From CAXBDP01 sp041689935 (GTDB lineage: Bacteria > Bacteroidota > Bacteroidia > Cytophagales > Cyclobacteriaceae): 64,000 nucleotides of DNA. The stretch is from assembly GCA_041689935.1 (NCBI GenBank), contig JBDNFI010000037.1:1-64000 (forward strand), written 5' to 3'. The first letter of the stretch is position 1. Every line of letters starts with the position of its first letter. Shown piece by piece: positions 45,408 through 54,836 of the stretch. Both the position numbers and the translations under genes were made by a program. The notes beneath the pieces were generated by a model. That model saw nothing but the letters and a program-made list of their open reading frames with translations, was not told the DNA's origin and did not search any database.

Positions 45408-46421
45408 ATGAAGCAAATTCTCAATCAATTATTTGAATATAAAACGCTCGACAGAGCACAAGCAAAGGAGGTCGTCACCAATATGGCTTTCGGAAAATAT
45501 AACAATAGCCAAGTTGCCGCTTTTATGACGGTGTATATTATGCGCAGCGTTACGGTGGAAGAGTTGGCCGGCTTTCGGGATGCAATGTTGGATTTATGCA
45601 TTCGTATAGATTTGGAAGGCTACGATGCAATGGATCTCTGTGGTACTGGAGGCGATGGGAAAGATACCTTCAATATATCAACTACGGCATCTTTTGTAGT
45701 AGCAGGTGCTGGTCAGAAAGTCGCCAAGCATGGCAATACTGGTGTTTCATCTATTTGCGGATCGTCCAATCTTTTGGAGCATTTAGGTTATGAGTTCACA
45801 GCTGATCAAGCACGCTTGCAAAGCGAAATTGAGCATGCAGGGATTTGTTTCCTACATGCCCCTATGTTTCACCCTGCCATGAAGCATGTAGCTCCTATTC
45901 GGAAGGAATTAGCCGTTAAGACGTTTTTCAATATGATTGGTCCCATGGTAAATCCCTCTTTTCCAAAAAAGCAATTGGTGGGTGTGTTTAGCTTAGAGTT
46001 GGCGCGCTTGTATGGATACTTATACCAGCAGGGTCAAGGTAAATATGGCATTGTGCATAGTTTGGATGGCTACGATGAAATCTCGCTAACTGGACCATTT
46101 AAGTTTATCACCAGGCAAGGTGAATCGCTAATTGAACCAAAAAAAGTAGCGAGTAATTCCATACAAGCAAATACACTAAGAGGCGGAGACACCATAAATG
46201 GAAACGCTGAGATATTCCTCAATGTGTTGCAAAACAAAGCTACCGATGCGCAGCAATCTGTAGTTTTGGCAAATGCAGCCTTAGCCTTGTTTGCGTCAGG
46301 ATATGCCTCGTCATTAGCCGATGGCCTCGAAAGGTCTAAAGAATCTTTACAATCTGGCGCAGCCTTTCAATCATTCAAAAATTTAATTTCACCGAACAAA
46401 ACACAGATAGCTGTTGGATAA
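45408..46421 (+). CDS. trpD: Anthranilate phosphoribosyltransferase
   Basis: A 337-residue enzyme joining anthranilate and PRPP. Landmarks are DLCGTGGDGKDTFNIST (PRPP-binding glycine loop), VAKHGNTGVSS (KHGN), the anthranilate-site FHPAMKHVAPIR and FFNMIGPMVNP. Its length and spacing are normal for the family and it runs one base behind trpG. Confidence 0.93.
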   Translation: MKQILNQLFEYKTLDRAQAKEVVTNMAFGKYNNSQVAAFMTVYIMRSVTVEELAGFRDAMLDLCIRIDLEGYDAMDLCGTGGDGKDTFNISTTASFVVAGAGQKVAKHGNTGVSSICGSSNLLEHLGYEFTADQARLQSEIEHAGICFLHAPMFHPAMKHVAPIRKELAVKTFFNMIGPMVNPSFPKKQLVGVFSLELARLYGYLYQQGQGKYGIVHSLDGYDEISLTGPFKFITRQGESLIEPKKVASNSIQANTLRGGDTINGNAEIFLNVLQNKATDAQQSVVLANAALALFASGYASSLADGLERSKESLQSGAAFQSFKNLISPNKTQIAVG

Positions 46422-46422
46422 A

Positions 46423-47223
46423 ATGGATATACTTCAAAAAATAGTCGATTTTAAAAGAAAAGAAGTAGATGAGCGTAAGGGATTATTTCCAATCGCTCTA
46501 TTGGAGAAAAGCACTTATTTTGATGGAAAGCCCGTGTCGCTTAAGAAATATCTTATGCGGGAGGATAAAACAGGGATCATTGCCGAAATTAAACGTAAGT
46601 CACCAAGCAAAGGAGATATCAATCCCTACGTTTCAGTAGAGCGCACATCCATTGGCTATATGCAAGCGGGCGCTTCTGCTTTGTCGATCCTTACTGATAA
46701 GGAGTTTTTTGGTGGGAAAAATGAAGACCTCATGCTGGCTAGGAAATTCAATTTCTGCCCAATCCTTCGCAAGGATTTTATGATTGATGAATACCAAGTA
46801 ATTGAAGCCAAAAGTATTGGTGCAGATGTGATATTATTGATCGCAGCAGTTCTTTCTCCAGCTGAGATCAACACTTTAGCCACTTTGGCCAAAAGCCTTG
46901 GAATGGAAGTACTGCTCGAAGTGCATAGTATTGAAGAACTTGAGCGGAGCATACATCCCAATATAGATGTGATTGGGGTAAACAACCGAAACCTCAAAAC
47001 CTTTGAAGTGAGTTTGCAGAATTCCTTGGATATCGTCCCGCATATTCCTTCCGACTTTGTGGCTGTAAGCGAAAGCGGTATCAAAACAGCTCAAGATGTA
47101 GTTAATCTCAAGAGGGTAGGTTTTAAAGGCTTCCTTATTGGAGAAAATTTTATGGCTCACAGCAGACCCGAAATTGCTTGTAAAGAGTTTATCGAAGATG
47201 TCAAAAGGGTAGAGAAAAATTAA
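46423..47223 (+). CDS. trpC: Indole-3-glycerol phosphate synthase
   Basis: A 266-residue TIM-barrel enzyme. It contains IIAEIKRKSPSKGDI, ILRKDFMIDEYQV (catalytic Lys), GVNNRNLKTF and VSESGIKTAQD. ATG 46423 starts just after the trpD TAA; a TTG at 46414 inside trpD is less likely. It is separate from trpF here, unlike the E. coli fusion. Confidence 0.93.
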   Translation: MDILQKIVDFKRKEVDERKGLFPIALLEKSTYFDGKPVSLKKYLMREDKTGIIAEIKRKSPSKGDINPYVSVERTSIGYMQAGASALSILTDKEFFGGKNEDLMLARKFNFCPILRKDFMIDEYQVIEAKSIGADVILLIAAVLSPAEINTLATLAKSLGMEVLLEVHSIEELERSIHPNIDVIGVNNRNLKTFEVSLQNSLDIVPHIPSDFVAVSESGIKTAQDVVNLKRVGFKGFLIGENFMAHSRPEIACKEFIEDVKRVEKN

Positions 47224-47228
47224 AATCA

Positions 47229-47879
47229 TTGGTATTGAAAAAGGCATTTAAAATTAAAGTGTGTGGCATGCGATTTTCAGAAAATATTCAGGAATTCCGC
47301 AGCATTAAAATTAGTTGGATGGGACTTATTTTCCACCCGCTTTCTCCTCGCTATGTTCCTGAGTCGGAGCGGGAGGAAATATTGGCTAACTGGCCCGGTA
47401 GGATTAAGCGAGTAGGTGTATTTGTGAATCATTCGCCTTTTCAGATTAAGGAAGAAGCCTCAAAATGGAAGCTACATTTTATTCAATTGCATGGCGATTA
47501 TTCAGCACATGAATGTGAAGTTTTGAAGGATGCTGGTTTGTCTTTGATAAAGGTTTTTTCACCTACCAAGAATTTTAATTGGGATAATTTATTGCCTTAT
47601 GAGGATTTAGTGGACTATTTTCTTTTCGACACCAGCGGTAAGTTTCCAGGAGGAAATGGATTCTCATTCGATTGGGCACTTTTGGATCATTACAAAGGGA
47701 AAGTACCCTTTTTACTAAGTGGAGGGATCGGCCCTGAGGATGCGCAAAAAGTATTAGAATATGATCACCCTGCCTTTGCTGGAATTGATCTCAACAGTCG
47801 CTTCGAATATGCTCCGGCAAAAAAGAAAGCAGCGTTATTAACAAAATTTGTAGAAAACATTAAAAAATCAAAAGTCTAA
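47229..47879 (+). CDS. trpF: Phosphoribosylanthranilate isomerase
   Basis: A 216-residue TIM barrel. KIKVCGM carries the catalytic Cys and FLFDTSGKFPGGNGFSFDW the catalytic Asp and phosphate-binding glycines; LLSGGIGPEDAQ follows. No ATG exists before the KVCGM motif, so translation must begin at TTG 47229 or TTG 47235. A weak start could lower its yield relative to neighbours. Its stop overlaps the trpB ATG by one base. Confidence 0.9.
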   Translation: MVLKKAFKIKVCGMRFSENIQEFRSIKISWMGLIFHPLSPRYVPESEREEILANWPGRIKRVGVFVNHSPFQIKEEASKWKLHFIQLHGDYSAHECEVLKDAGLSLIKVFSPTKNFNWDNLLPYEDLVDYFLFDTSGKFPGGNGFSFDWALLDHYKGKVPFLLSGGIGPEDAQKVLEYDHPAFAGIDLNSRFEYAPAKKKAALLTKFVENIKKSKV

Positions 47880-49081
47880 TGGGAGCGGTAGGTGAAGTAA
47901 AGGAATTTGATGTAAATGAGAAGGGCTATTACGGAAGCTTTGGTGGGGCTTACATACCAGAAATGCTGTATCCCAATATTGAAGAATTGAGAACGAAGTA
48001 TTTGGAAATAATCCATCGACCGGAATTTCAAGAGCAGTTTCAGCAGCTATTGAAAGATTTTGTGGGCAGACCTACTCCATTATTTTATGCGAATAGATTG
48101 TCAGAAAAATATGGAGCCAAAATTTATCTAAAGCGGGAAGATCTTTGCCATACTGGAGCCCACAAGGTCAATAATACCATTGGGCAAATATTGGTGGCCA
48201 AAGCCTTGGGAAAGGAAAAAATAATAGCTGAAACCGGTGCCGGGCAGCATGGTGTTGCCACGGCTACTGTTTGCGCGCTGATGGGTATGGAGTGCACCGT
48301 GTTTATGGGCGTGCATGACACCGAGCGCCAAAGACCAAACGTGGAACGCATGAAAATCCTCGGTGCAAAAGTAGTCCCCGTACATAGTGGGAGCAAAACA
48401 CTTAAAGACGCTACGAATGAAGCTATGCGCCATTGGATCAATAACCCTACGGATACGCATTACATCATTGGCAGTGTAGTTGGGCCACACCCTTACCCAG
48501 ATATGGTGGCGAGGTTCCAGTCAGTAATTAGTGAGGAGACTAGAAAACAATTGCTCGCTGTAGAAGGAAATGCAAACCCTGATTATGTAATTGCCTGCGT
48601 GGGTGGTGGCAGCAATGCTGCAGGAGCCTTCTACCATTATTTGCATGAGCCTAGCGTACAATTAATTGCCGCAGAAGCAGCAGGAATGGGCGTGGATTCT
48701 GGTAAATCAGCCGCTACAACTTTTCTAGGAAAATCGGGTGTGTTGCATGGCAGCCGTACATTATTGATGCAAACCGCCGATGGGCAGGTAACGGAGCCTT
48801 ATTCCATATCTGCTGGCTTGGACTACCCTGGCATTGGGCCAATGCATGCACATTTGGCCACTAGTGGCAGAGCTACGTTCTACGCCATCACCGATGAAGA
48901 AGCAATGCTTGCAGGAGTTTTGGTAAGCAAAATGGAAGGAATTATCCCTGCCATTGAAACCGCACATGCATTTGCCGCATTGGAAAAAATGGAATTGAAA
49001 CCAAGTGATGTAGTAGTGGTATGCGTTTCGGGTAGAGGCGACAAGGATTTGGAAACCTATATTAAATGGGGGAAATATTGA
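47879..49081 (+). CDS. trpB: Tryptophan synthase beta chain
   Basis: A 400-residue PLP enzyme condensing indole and serine. It shows YYGSFGGAYIPEML, LKREDLCHTGAHKVNN (Schiff-base Lys), ETGAGQHGVATATVCA, CVGGGSNAAGAF and GRGDKDLETY. A full-length TrpB1 type. It overlaps trpF by one base and precedes trpA by 3. Confidence 0.95.
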   Translation: MGAVGEVKEFDVNEKGYYGSFGGAYIPEMLYPNIEELRTKYLEIIHRPEFQEQFQQLLKDFVGRPTPLFYANRLSEKYGAKIYLKREDLCHTGAHKVNNTIGQILVAKALGKEKIIAETGAGQHGVATATVCALMGMECTVFMGVHDTERQRPNVERMKILGAKVVPVHSGSKTLKDATNEAMRHWINNPTDTHYIIGSVVGPHPYPDMVARFQSVISEETRKQLLAVEGNANPDYVIACVGGGSNAAGAFYHYLHEPSVQLIAAEAAGMGVDSGKSAATTFLGKSGVLHGSRTLLMQTADGQVTEPYSISAGLDYPGIGPMHAHLATSGRATFYAITDEEAMLAGVLVSKMEGIIPAIETAHAFAALEKMELKPSDVVVVCVSGRGDKDLETYIKWGKY

Positions 49082-49084
49082 GAA

Positions 49085-49879
49085 ATGGAAGTAGACATAA
49101 ATCATTTGAATAGAATAGAAACGCTATTTAAAGGAACGAATGAAAAGGTGCTGTCGGTGTTTTTTACAGCTGGCTATCCTGAGCTGAATTCCTCCCGCAA
49201 TATTCTGAAAATGCTAGAAGATGCAGGTGCAGATATGGTAGAAATAGGCATTCCATTTTCAGATCCTATTGCAGACGGGCCCACCATTCAAGAGAGTAAT
49301 CAAATTGCCTTGGAAAATGGGATGGAACTCAAGCTCCTTTTTGATCAGTTGGCAAAAATGCGGGAGGATATATCCATTCCAATTTTGCTCATGGGCTATA
49401 TCAACCCTGTATTGCAGTTTGGCTTCGAAGCATTTTGTAAGCGTTGCCAAGAAGTGGGAGTGGATGGACTTATTTTGCCAGATATGCCGCTATACGAATA
49501 TGAAGAGGATTTCTCCAGCATATATGAGAAATACGGACTTAAGTCGGTGTTCTTGGTAACACCTGAAACCTCCGATGAGCGTATCCGCAAAATCGACTCT
49601 CTAAGTACCGGCTTTGTATACATGGTTTCTTCCAGCAGTACCACGGGCAAAACTGCTGGCTTTGGCGAAGGGCAATTAAACTACTTCAAAAAGTTAGGTA
49701 CTATGGGGTTGAAAAACCCAATATTGACGGGTTTTGGTATTTCGAATAAGGAAACTTTCGAATTGTCTACCCACCATACCCAAGGCGCTATTGTCGGGAG
49801 CGCTTTTATTCGCTTGTTGGGCGAGGGTTCTGTAAATGCCGAGTCAATTCATCAGTTTGTAAAAAACATTAAGCACTAA
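49085..49879 (+). CDS. trpA: Tryptophan synthase alpha chain
   Basis: A 264-residue TIM barrel releasing indole from indole-3-glycerol phosphate. It has VFFTAGYPELNSS, MVEIGIPFSDPIADGPTIQ (catalytic Glu and Asp), GLILPDMPLYEYE and TGFGISNKETF. It completes the seven-step set trpEGDCFBA and pairs with TrpB. Confidence 0.95.
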   Translation: MEVDINHLNRIETLFKGTNEKVLSVFFTAGYPELNSSRNILKMLEDAGADMVEIGIPFSDPIADGPTIQESNQIALENGMELKLLFDQLAKMREDISIPILLMGYINPVLQFGFEAFCKRCQEVGVDGLILPDMPLYEYEEDFSSIYEKYGLKSVFLVTPETSDERIRKIDSLSTGFVYMVSSSSTTGKTAGFGEGQLNYFKKLGTMGLKNPILTGFGISNKETFELSTHHTQGAIVGSAFIRLLGEGSVNAESIHQFVKNIKH

Positions 49880-49890
49880 GCTTTTTAATT

Positions 49891-50922
49891 ATGATTATTC
49901 AATTTACACCAGAAATAACAGCCGGACAGAAAGAGGAAATCCTCCAAAAGGTGGCCGATGTTAAATATAAATCTACGGTAGTGAAAACCCAAAAGGGGGA
50001 ATATCTAGTAGGAATGGGCAAAAAGGATTTTGATATCCGCTCTTTCGGTAACATGACTGGCATCAAGGATATCCACATGGTGTCTGACGATTTCCAGTTG
50101 GTGTCGAGGAAGTGGAAAATAAAGCCGACAGTGATTGAGCTAAATGGTTCTTTGTCTATAGGTGAGGGTAATTTTGCTGTGATGGCAGGGCCATGCTCTA
50201 TCGAAAATGAGTCACAGATTAGGCTGACGATTGAGCACTTGAAATCGCAAGGGGTGCGTATTATGCGTGGAGGTGTATTTAAGCCAAGAAGCTCTCCCTA
50301 TAGTTTCAGAGGTTTGGGTATCGACGGGCTAAAGCTGTGGTATCAGATTGCCAAGGAAAATGATATGCACATTATCACTGAGGTGATGCAAGTGAGCCAA
50401 ATCGAGGAAATGTACGATTACGTAGATATTTTCCAAGTGGGTGCGCGAAATACGCAGAATTACAATTTGCTAGATGAGCTAGGAAAAGTAGATAAGGCGG
50501 TGATGTTGAAAAGAGGAATTTCTGGTACGATTGACGAATTGCTTCATTCGGCTGAATACATCTTTTCTGGTGGCAATGAGAATTTGATTTTGTGTGAAAG
50601 AGGTATTCGTACCTACGAGCCAGCCAGTCGAAATACACTGGATTTGAATGCTATACCAATCTTGAAAGAAAAGACACATTTGCCAGTAGTGGTGGATCCT
50701 AGCCATGGCATTGGTATTCGAGAATATGTGGAGCCAATGGCTCTGGCGGCGATTATGGCTGGAGCAGATGGCATCATTTACGAAACGCACCAAAAGCCAG
50801 AAGAAGCCTTTAGCGATGGACAGCAAACTTTGGATTTTGCCGAATCTGCCAGACTAAATGAGCGGATGAGGAAGGTATTGGAGTTGAGGGATAGTTTGCG
50901 ATCGGGAATTTATAGATTTTAA
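49891..50922 (+). CDS. aroF: 3-deoxy-7-phosphoheptulonate synthase (type I-beta)
   Basis: A 343-residue DAHP synthase, the entry step of the shikimate pathway. The first 70 residues form the ferredoxin-like regulatory domain of the I-beta class. The barrel follows with VMAGPCSIENE, RGGVFKPRSSPYSFRG, GARNTQNYNLLDELG, MLKRGISGTIDE and VVDPSHGIG. No chorismate mutase domain is attached. Being 11 bases after trpA it should rise and fall with the trp operon, coupling precursor supply to tryptophan need. Confidence 0.93.
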   Translation: MIIQFTPEITAGQKEEILQKVADVKYKSTVVKTQKGEYLVGMGKKDFDIRSFGNMTGIKDIHMVSDDFQLVSRKWKIKPTVIELNGSLSIGEGNFAVMAGPCSIENESQIRLTIEHLKSQGVRIMRGGVFKPRSSPYSFRGLGIDGLKLWYQIAKENDMHIITEVMQVSQIEEMYDYVDIFQVGARNTQNYNLLDELGKVDKAVMLKRGISGTIDELLHSAEYIFSGGNENLILCERGIRTYEPASRNTLDLNAIPILKEKTHLPVVVDPSHGIGIREYVEPMALAAIMAGADGIIYETHQKPEEAFSDGQQTLDFAESARLNERMRKVLELRDSLRSGIYRF

Positions 50923-50961
50923 ACTCTTGAAATGGATTAGCCTTTCCGAAATTTTCTTATT

Positions 50962-50983
50962 GCCCACGGTTTGAGCCGTGGGC
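50962..50983. repeat. Perfect hairpin GCCCACGG / CCGTGGGC after aroF
   Basis: An 8-bp stem with a TTTGAG loop, 40 bases after the aroF stop. The T tract is weak, so it may be a REP-like palindrome rather than a terminator. The nearby stretch to 51115 holds nothing else. Confidence 0.5.
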
Positions 50984-51115
50984 TACGTTTTGAAGGATTA
51001 CTATTTTGGTTTTGATGTCTCCGTTGTTGATTTGTACAAGGATTTTGCTAGCATGGATTGAGATATAAATTTTGAAAACACTCAATCCTTAGGATCGCAA
51101 CATTTTTGGTATTAA

Positions 51116-52090
51116 TCACAATTCAAAGACATCTCTAATCTTTCCAATGCGAAACCCTAGCTCAATCACCAATTTGCTCTCTTCACTTTCAGAGTTTATT
51201 ACTGGGTTTGTATGGTTGAAATGAATGAATATTATTTTACTTTTCTCCTCACTCGATAGCCCTTTGAATTTCTCAAGGCTTTCTATAATGAATGGGTGTG
51301 GGATTTGACTAATATCTCGGTCATTTAACTCCCTGCCGCTGTAAAATGTTGCGTCCAAAAATGCGTAGTCTACCTGCTGTATTTCATCAATGATGCTTTT
51401 GTTCCATTTTTCCCATTTATCTATATCTGGAATAAATAGTGCCGTTCTATTTGGCCCTTTGATTTTATAGCCAACGGTTTCGGAATATTCGTCTCGGTGA
51501 GGCACCAAAATAGGCGTAACTTCTAGTGATTCAGAAAGCTTAACCGCAGATTCATTTTTCATTTCATAAAGTTGCACATTATTTCTTGAGACCAACTGAG
51601 CCCATGGGCCATTAGTGGTCAGAAATTCCTTCATTTCTGGCATTACATACAATGGGATGTTATTGGCATCTATTGCTTCCTTTCCTAAGTACATCAACCC
51701 TGTATAGTGACCAATATGGGCGTGGGTTAGAAAAATGCCGTCTGCTGTTTCTTTATCACTTCCTATTTGATATCGAGTCAGCATTTTCATTTGTGCTGCA
51801 ATATCTGGAGTGGCTTCGAACAGATAGGTTTTGTTATGCTCTGTATCAATTAGCCCTAATGAAGTGACTTGTCTACTGTTATCAGGATTTTCAAATAGGT
51901 CGATACAGCAGTCTTTGGTACAACCAATTTGTGGCGATCCTGCGTCTTGGATAGTGCCGAGAATGACGATAGAAGTATTTTCTATGATCGCTTCTGGGTG
52001 AACAGGTTCTTTAAAAGCTTCTTCTGAAGTTTTTTTTTCAGAACAAGAAAGAATGAAAAATACGAAAATGTAGATGCTGTATTTATTCAT
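51116..52090 (-). CDS. PqqB-like metallo-beta-lactamase-fold lipoprotein
   Basis: A 324-residue protein with a lipobox signal (MNKYSIYIFVFFILSC). The fold shows VILGTIQDAGSPQIGC with a CTKDCC cluster, THAHIGHYTGL (a variant of the HxHxDH metal motif with Gly for Asp), ALFIPDIDKW and IIFIHFNHTNPV. Sequence features fit the PqqB-like branch of the metallo-hydrolases, but no pqq genes lie nearby. It is likely an envelope hydrolase of unknown substrate. ATG 52090 is preferred over 52123 because it begins the signal peptide. Confidence 0.75.
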   Translation of the reverse strand: MNKYSIYIFVFFILSCSEKKTSEEAFKEPVHPEAIIENTSIVILGTIQDAGSPQIGCTKDCCIDLFENPDNSRQVTSLGLIDTEHNKTYLFEATPDIAAQMKMLTRYQIGSDKETADGIFLTHAHIGHYTGLMYLGKEAIDANNIPLYVMPEMKEFLTTNGPWAQLVSRNNVQLYEMKNESAVKLSESLEVTPILVPHRDEYSETVGYKIKGPNRTALFIPDIDKWEKWNKSIIDEIQQVDYAFLDATFYSGRELNDRDISQIPHPFIIESLEKFKGLSSEEKSKIIFIHFNHTNPVINSESEESKLVIELGFRIGKIRDVFEL

Positions 52091-52220
52091 TTGGGTTCTT
52101 ATTAGTACCAGTTTAATTCTCACTAAACCTAAGCCTTTTTAGATTTATATTCAATGGGTTTTTATAAATCTTGTATTCCTTTCATGATTGTGATTTCTTC
52201 ATTCCCTAAAAGCGCAAGAC

Positions 52221-52466
52221 TTATTTACCCTTTAATTGCTGATCAAATTTCATTAGAGTTTTGCTGATTACCTTAATTTTTTTGGCATCCGTATAATTTG
52301 GGTTTATTAAGTAATTAAATTCTTGTTGCACAATACTGCTTGGGACTTTCAATATTGCGGCCTCATTCTGAAAAATAAAATCATCTCCGATAGTTTGGGT
52401 AGTAAGTGTTGGAGGCTTTGCGTTCCAATTATATCGCCCAAATTCTTTAAATATTTCTGATTCTTG
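52221..52466 (-). pseudogene. Remnant of a RES-domain toxin (C-terminal part)
   Basis: The reverse strand from 52466 encodes, after an in-frame TAG, about 80 codons: ESEIFKEFGRYNWNAKPP, TQTIGDDFIFQNEAAILKVP, SSIVQQEFNYLINPNYTDAK and LMKFDQQLKGK, then TAA. The pattern W..PP...T..IGD, VPS..V..E.NYLINP..-D and FD..L is the C-terminal half of RES domains, the NAD-consuming toxins of Xre-RES pairs. The N-terminal catalytic part and any Xre antitoxin are absent. No other gene occupies 52091-52653. Confidence 0.65.
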
Positions 52467-52653
52467 CTACCTTTCTAACACTCTTTTTGGTGTTAAATGG
52501 ATTCGTACTTGACTCAATAGACTTCGTTATATAGCGGTTTGGTTGTGAATACGCAATAAATAGATTGGTCGGCCAAGTTCAATGTCTTGTGACTTTTCTA
52601 TTGTGGAGAATTAATTTCAATTCTCAATTTCTCCCACAACTTCACGTTAAATA

Positions 52654-53043
52654 CTACTTCTCCGAATGCAACCCCACTGAGTTTCCCTCTGTATCCATTA
52701 CTATTGAGCAAAATCCATGTTCACCTAGGGACATTTTAGGTTGGAGTACTTTTCCTCCCGCTTTTTCTACTCGACTCTCTTCAGCAGAGCAATCTTCGCA
52801 GGCAAAATACACTAAAGTACCGCCCGCACCTGGAGACATATCGTCCATTTTCACTAGGGCTCCACTTATATTGATCCCACCTTCTGCCGATGGGAAACTT
52901 AGCATTTGCAAATCGCCCATATCTTCCATAGGCATTTCTACAAGTTTGATCTTTAATACCGTTTCATAAAATTTCTGAGCTCTGCTCATTTCATCTACAT
53001 AGATTTCTACCCATGTGAAAGGGTTTTTCGAATGTGTTTCCAT
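52654..53043 (-). CDS. VOC-family protein
   Basis: A 129-residue single VOC domain: PFTWVEIYVDEMSRAQKFYETVL, GGINISGALVKM, GTLVYFACEDCSAEE and IVMDTEGNSVGLHS. It resembles small glyoxalase/bleomycin-resistance-like proteins often labelled as predicted lactoylglutathione lyase relatives. Activity cannot be told. One octamer repeat lies inside. Confidence 0.85.
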   Translation of the reverse strand: METHSKNPFTWVEIYVDEMSRAQKFYETVLKIKLVEMPMEDMGDLQMLSFPSAEGGINISGALVKMDDMSPGAGGTLVYFACEDCSAEESRVEKAGGKVLQPKMSLGEHGFCSIVMDTEGNSVGLHSEK

Positions 53044-53253
53044 GGTGGTTTTGTTTAAGTGGATTATGAATATTATTGACTGTTTCGGACGGGAATTGAT
53101 CGTTTATTGCTTTCCTTTTTACCTCCCGCTTTTTCACCTCGAAAACTATCTATTCTAGCCTTTTATTATTCCAAAGTGTTATTTTATAGAAATGTAGAGA
53201 GCCAGTTTAAACCTAGTAAATTATTTTTGAATGTGCAATAGTGGAATCTTAGC

Positions 53254-53541
53254 CTATTTCAATAGTATCAATTGAGATTTCTCGGTAGCCATTAGCCAAT
53301 GCTTTACATTAGGTTCGATATGGATATAGTCTCCAGGTTCTAAATCAACCTCTTTCTTCCTCTCATCTTCATAAGTGACCAAACCAATAATGCAGATAAG
53401 CAGCGCGGGAGTTTCTGTAAGGTGCTCTTTAAGTTTAGCTCCATTTTGCAATTGAATGGAAGTAGAGGAGCCTATTTCGCCAGCAAATAATTTTTGAGCG
53501 GAGACTTCTTTTTCAGTTGGATGTAATTGGTCAAGATTCAT
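53254..53541 (-). CDS. Small cupin-domain protein
   Basis: A 95-residue single-domain cupin: LTETPALLICIIGLVTYEDE, EVDLEPGDYIHIEPNVKHWL and ATEKSQLILLK. The first cupin motif is reduced, with only the second-motif His (VKHWL) clear, so metal binding is uncertain. Such small cupins usually sense or bind small ligands. Alone in its transcription unit. Confidence 0.7.
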   Translation of the reverse strand: MNLDQLHPTEKEVSAQKLFAGEIGSSTSIQLQNGAKLKEHLTETPALLICIIGLVTYEDERKKEVDLEPGDYIHIEPNVKHWLMATEKSQLILLK

Positions 53542-53654
53542 AAAAGTGTTGGTTTTAAATAGCGAGTGATTTCATTACCATACATAATGAACTCCTTTTC
53601 TTTACCTTATTAATGCTTCTATATCTCGTAAAATCTACTCTTTGACTTTAGTTT

Positions 53655-54407
53655 TTAGCGTCCATCCTCATCCAAAACTGTTGTCTTCTTCTTTAAATAT
53701 TTAAGAATTAGATACATCACGCCCGTAAGAAGGCAGGCAGAAAGTAGAAAGTAACTGATTTGATGATTTTTATCCATCAAAGCGCATGCAAGATCAAAAA
53801 CGGTAAAGAGTAGGAAAATACCCGCTAATACATTTTTCTCTTTTTTAAACACTTTTTTCCAGCTGAATGACAAAGTTGATTGCTTGAACAACGAAAGGTT
53901 TGGAAAAAAAGCCGGAGTTATCGAAGCCCATTCTTGGTACCTTGCCTCGAACTTTCTGCGCAAAAATTGTTCTTCAGCAAACATTATTCTCTCATAATAT
54001 ACCCAATAGAACAAGCAAAAGGCAATAACAAACCAAAAGTGGCCAGTTAGAATCGCTGGCCCAAGCCAAATGAAAAAATTACCTAAATATAAAGGATGCC
54101 TTACCACGGAATAAATCCCAGTTGTATTCAGCTCGTCAGCTACCTGCTCTTTCACATTTCTTCCTGAAGTGTTTTTGGGAGTATTTCCCACAGCATATAC
54201 GCGAATTGCCAAGCCTCCCAAACTGATTGCAAGGCAGAACATTCCAAATAAGAATTCATATTCTGCATTCTGTAGAAAGTAAATTTCAGGATAGTATTGT
54301 GATCGGAGATAGATTAAGGCTCCAATCGCCAAAATCACCATAGGAAGAACCCCTCGGTACCTGAATAGCCAAATTCCTTGCTTCTCGAATTCTTCTTGTA
54401 AAGCCAT
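53655..54407 (-). CDS. Isoprenylcysteine-carboxyl-methyltransferase-like membrane enzyme
   Basis: A 250-residue protein with about six hydrophobic helices. YSVVRHPLYLGNFFIWLG is the SAM-binding RHPxYxG motif of the ICMT/PEMT family, followed by FAEEQFLRRKFEARYQEW with the typical E-x-x-F..-F..Y pattern. It should methylate a lipid or lipid-linked acceptor in the membrane. The acceptor is unknown. Confidence 0.8.
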   Translation of the reverse strand: MALQEEFEKQGIWLFRYRGVLPMVILAIGALIYLRSQYYPEIYFLQNAEYEFLFGMFCLAISLGGLAIRVYAVGNTPKNTSGRNVKEQVADELNTTGIYSVVRHPLYLGNFFIWLGPAILTGHFWFVIAFCLFYWVYYERIMFAEEQFLRRKFEARYQEWASITPAFFPNLSLFKQSTLSFSWKKVFKKEKNVLAGIFLLFTVFDLACALMDKNHQISYFLLSACLLTGVMYLILKYLKKKTTVLDEDGR

Positions 54408-54775
54408 AAATCTCTAAAATTGTAGTTTTTATTCGGTTGTAAATCAAATTTTTAGACGATTATCTAAAAATTAACCCTTTTTCAGCGTATGCAGATACTT
54501 GTTTATAAGTTTAAGTAAAGTCTAAATTTTGATCAAGATATTTTGCCCTTATTATCCATTAGTTACTTTTTTGGGCGGTGGCTGCAAATATAAAACTAAA
54601 AAAACGAATAAGCTTAAATAGATTTGACTCCAGGATAATATTAATCAATATCGATTTCGTTGTTAGTTAGCGAAATAAAAACTATGTACTTAATTTTAAA
54701 ACCGTTATATAGGCTGATAATGAATAGCGGGACTTTATTTGATTATTTTGCTAAAATAGGCTCCTTTGTGAAGCA
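54408..54775. other. Non-coding stretch upstream of the ICMT-like gene
   Basis: No convincing gene. A reverse-strand TATATTTG (54592-54585) fits the -7 promoter consensus and could serve the ICMT-like gene with a long leader, but no TTTG lies at -33. A small hairpin TTTTTAGA/TCTAAAAA occurs around 54450-54473. Confidence 0.4.
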
Positions 54776-54810
54776 AAAATGGCTTTCCCACACGGGAAAG
54801 CCATTTTTAT
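54776..54810. terminator. Terminator downstream of typA
   Basis: AAAAATGGCTTTCCC and GGGAAAGCCATTTTT form a perfect 15-bp stem around a 4-base ACAC loop, with T runs both ways. It lies just after the typA stop on the reverse strand. Confidence 0.92.
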
Positions 54811-54836
54811 ATTATCAGTTTTTTAGCGTTATTCTA

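Noticed and set aside
50962..50983. Calling the GCCCACGG hairpin the trp operon terminator
   Set aside because: The stem is good but the following tract lacks a proper T run, so it is listed as a repeat.
52565..52969. 134-codon forward ORF
   Set aside because: Antisense of the VOC gene 52654-53043, which has clear family motifs.
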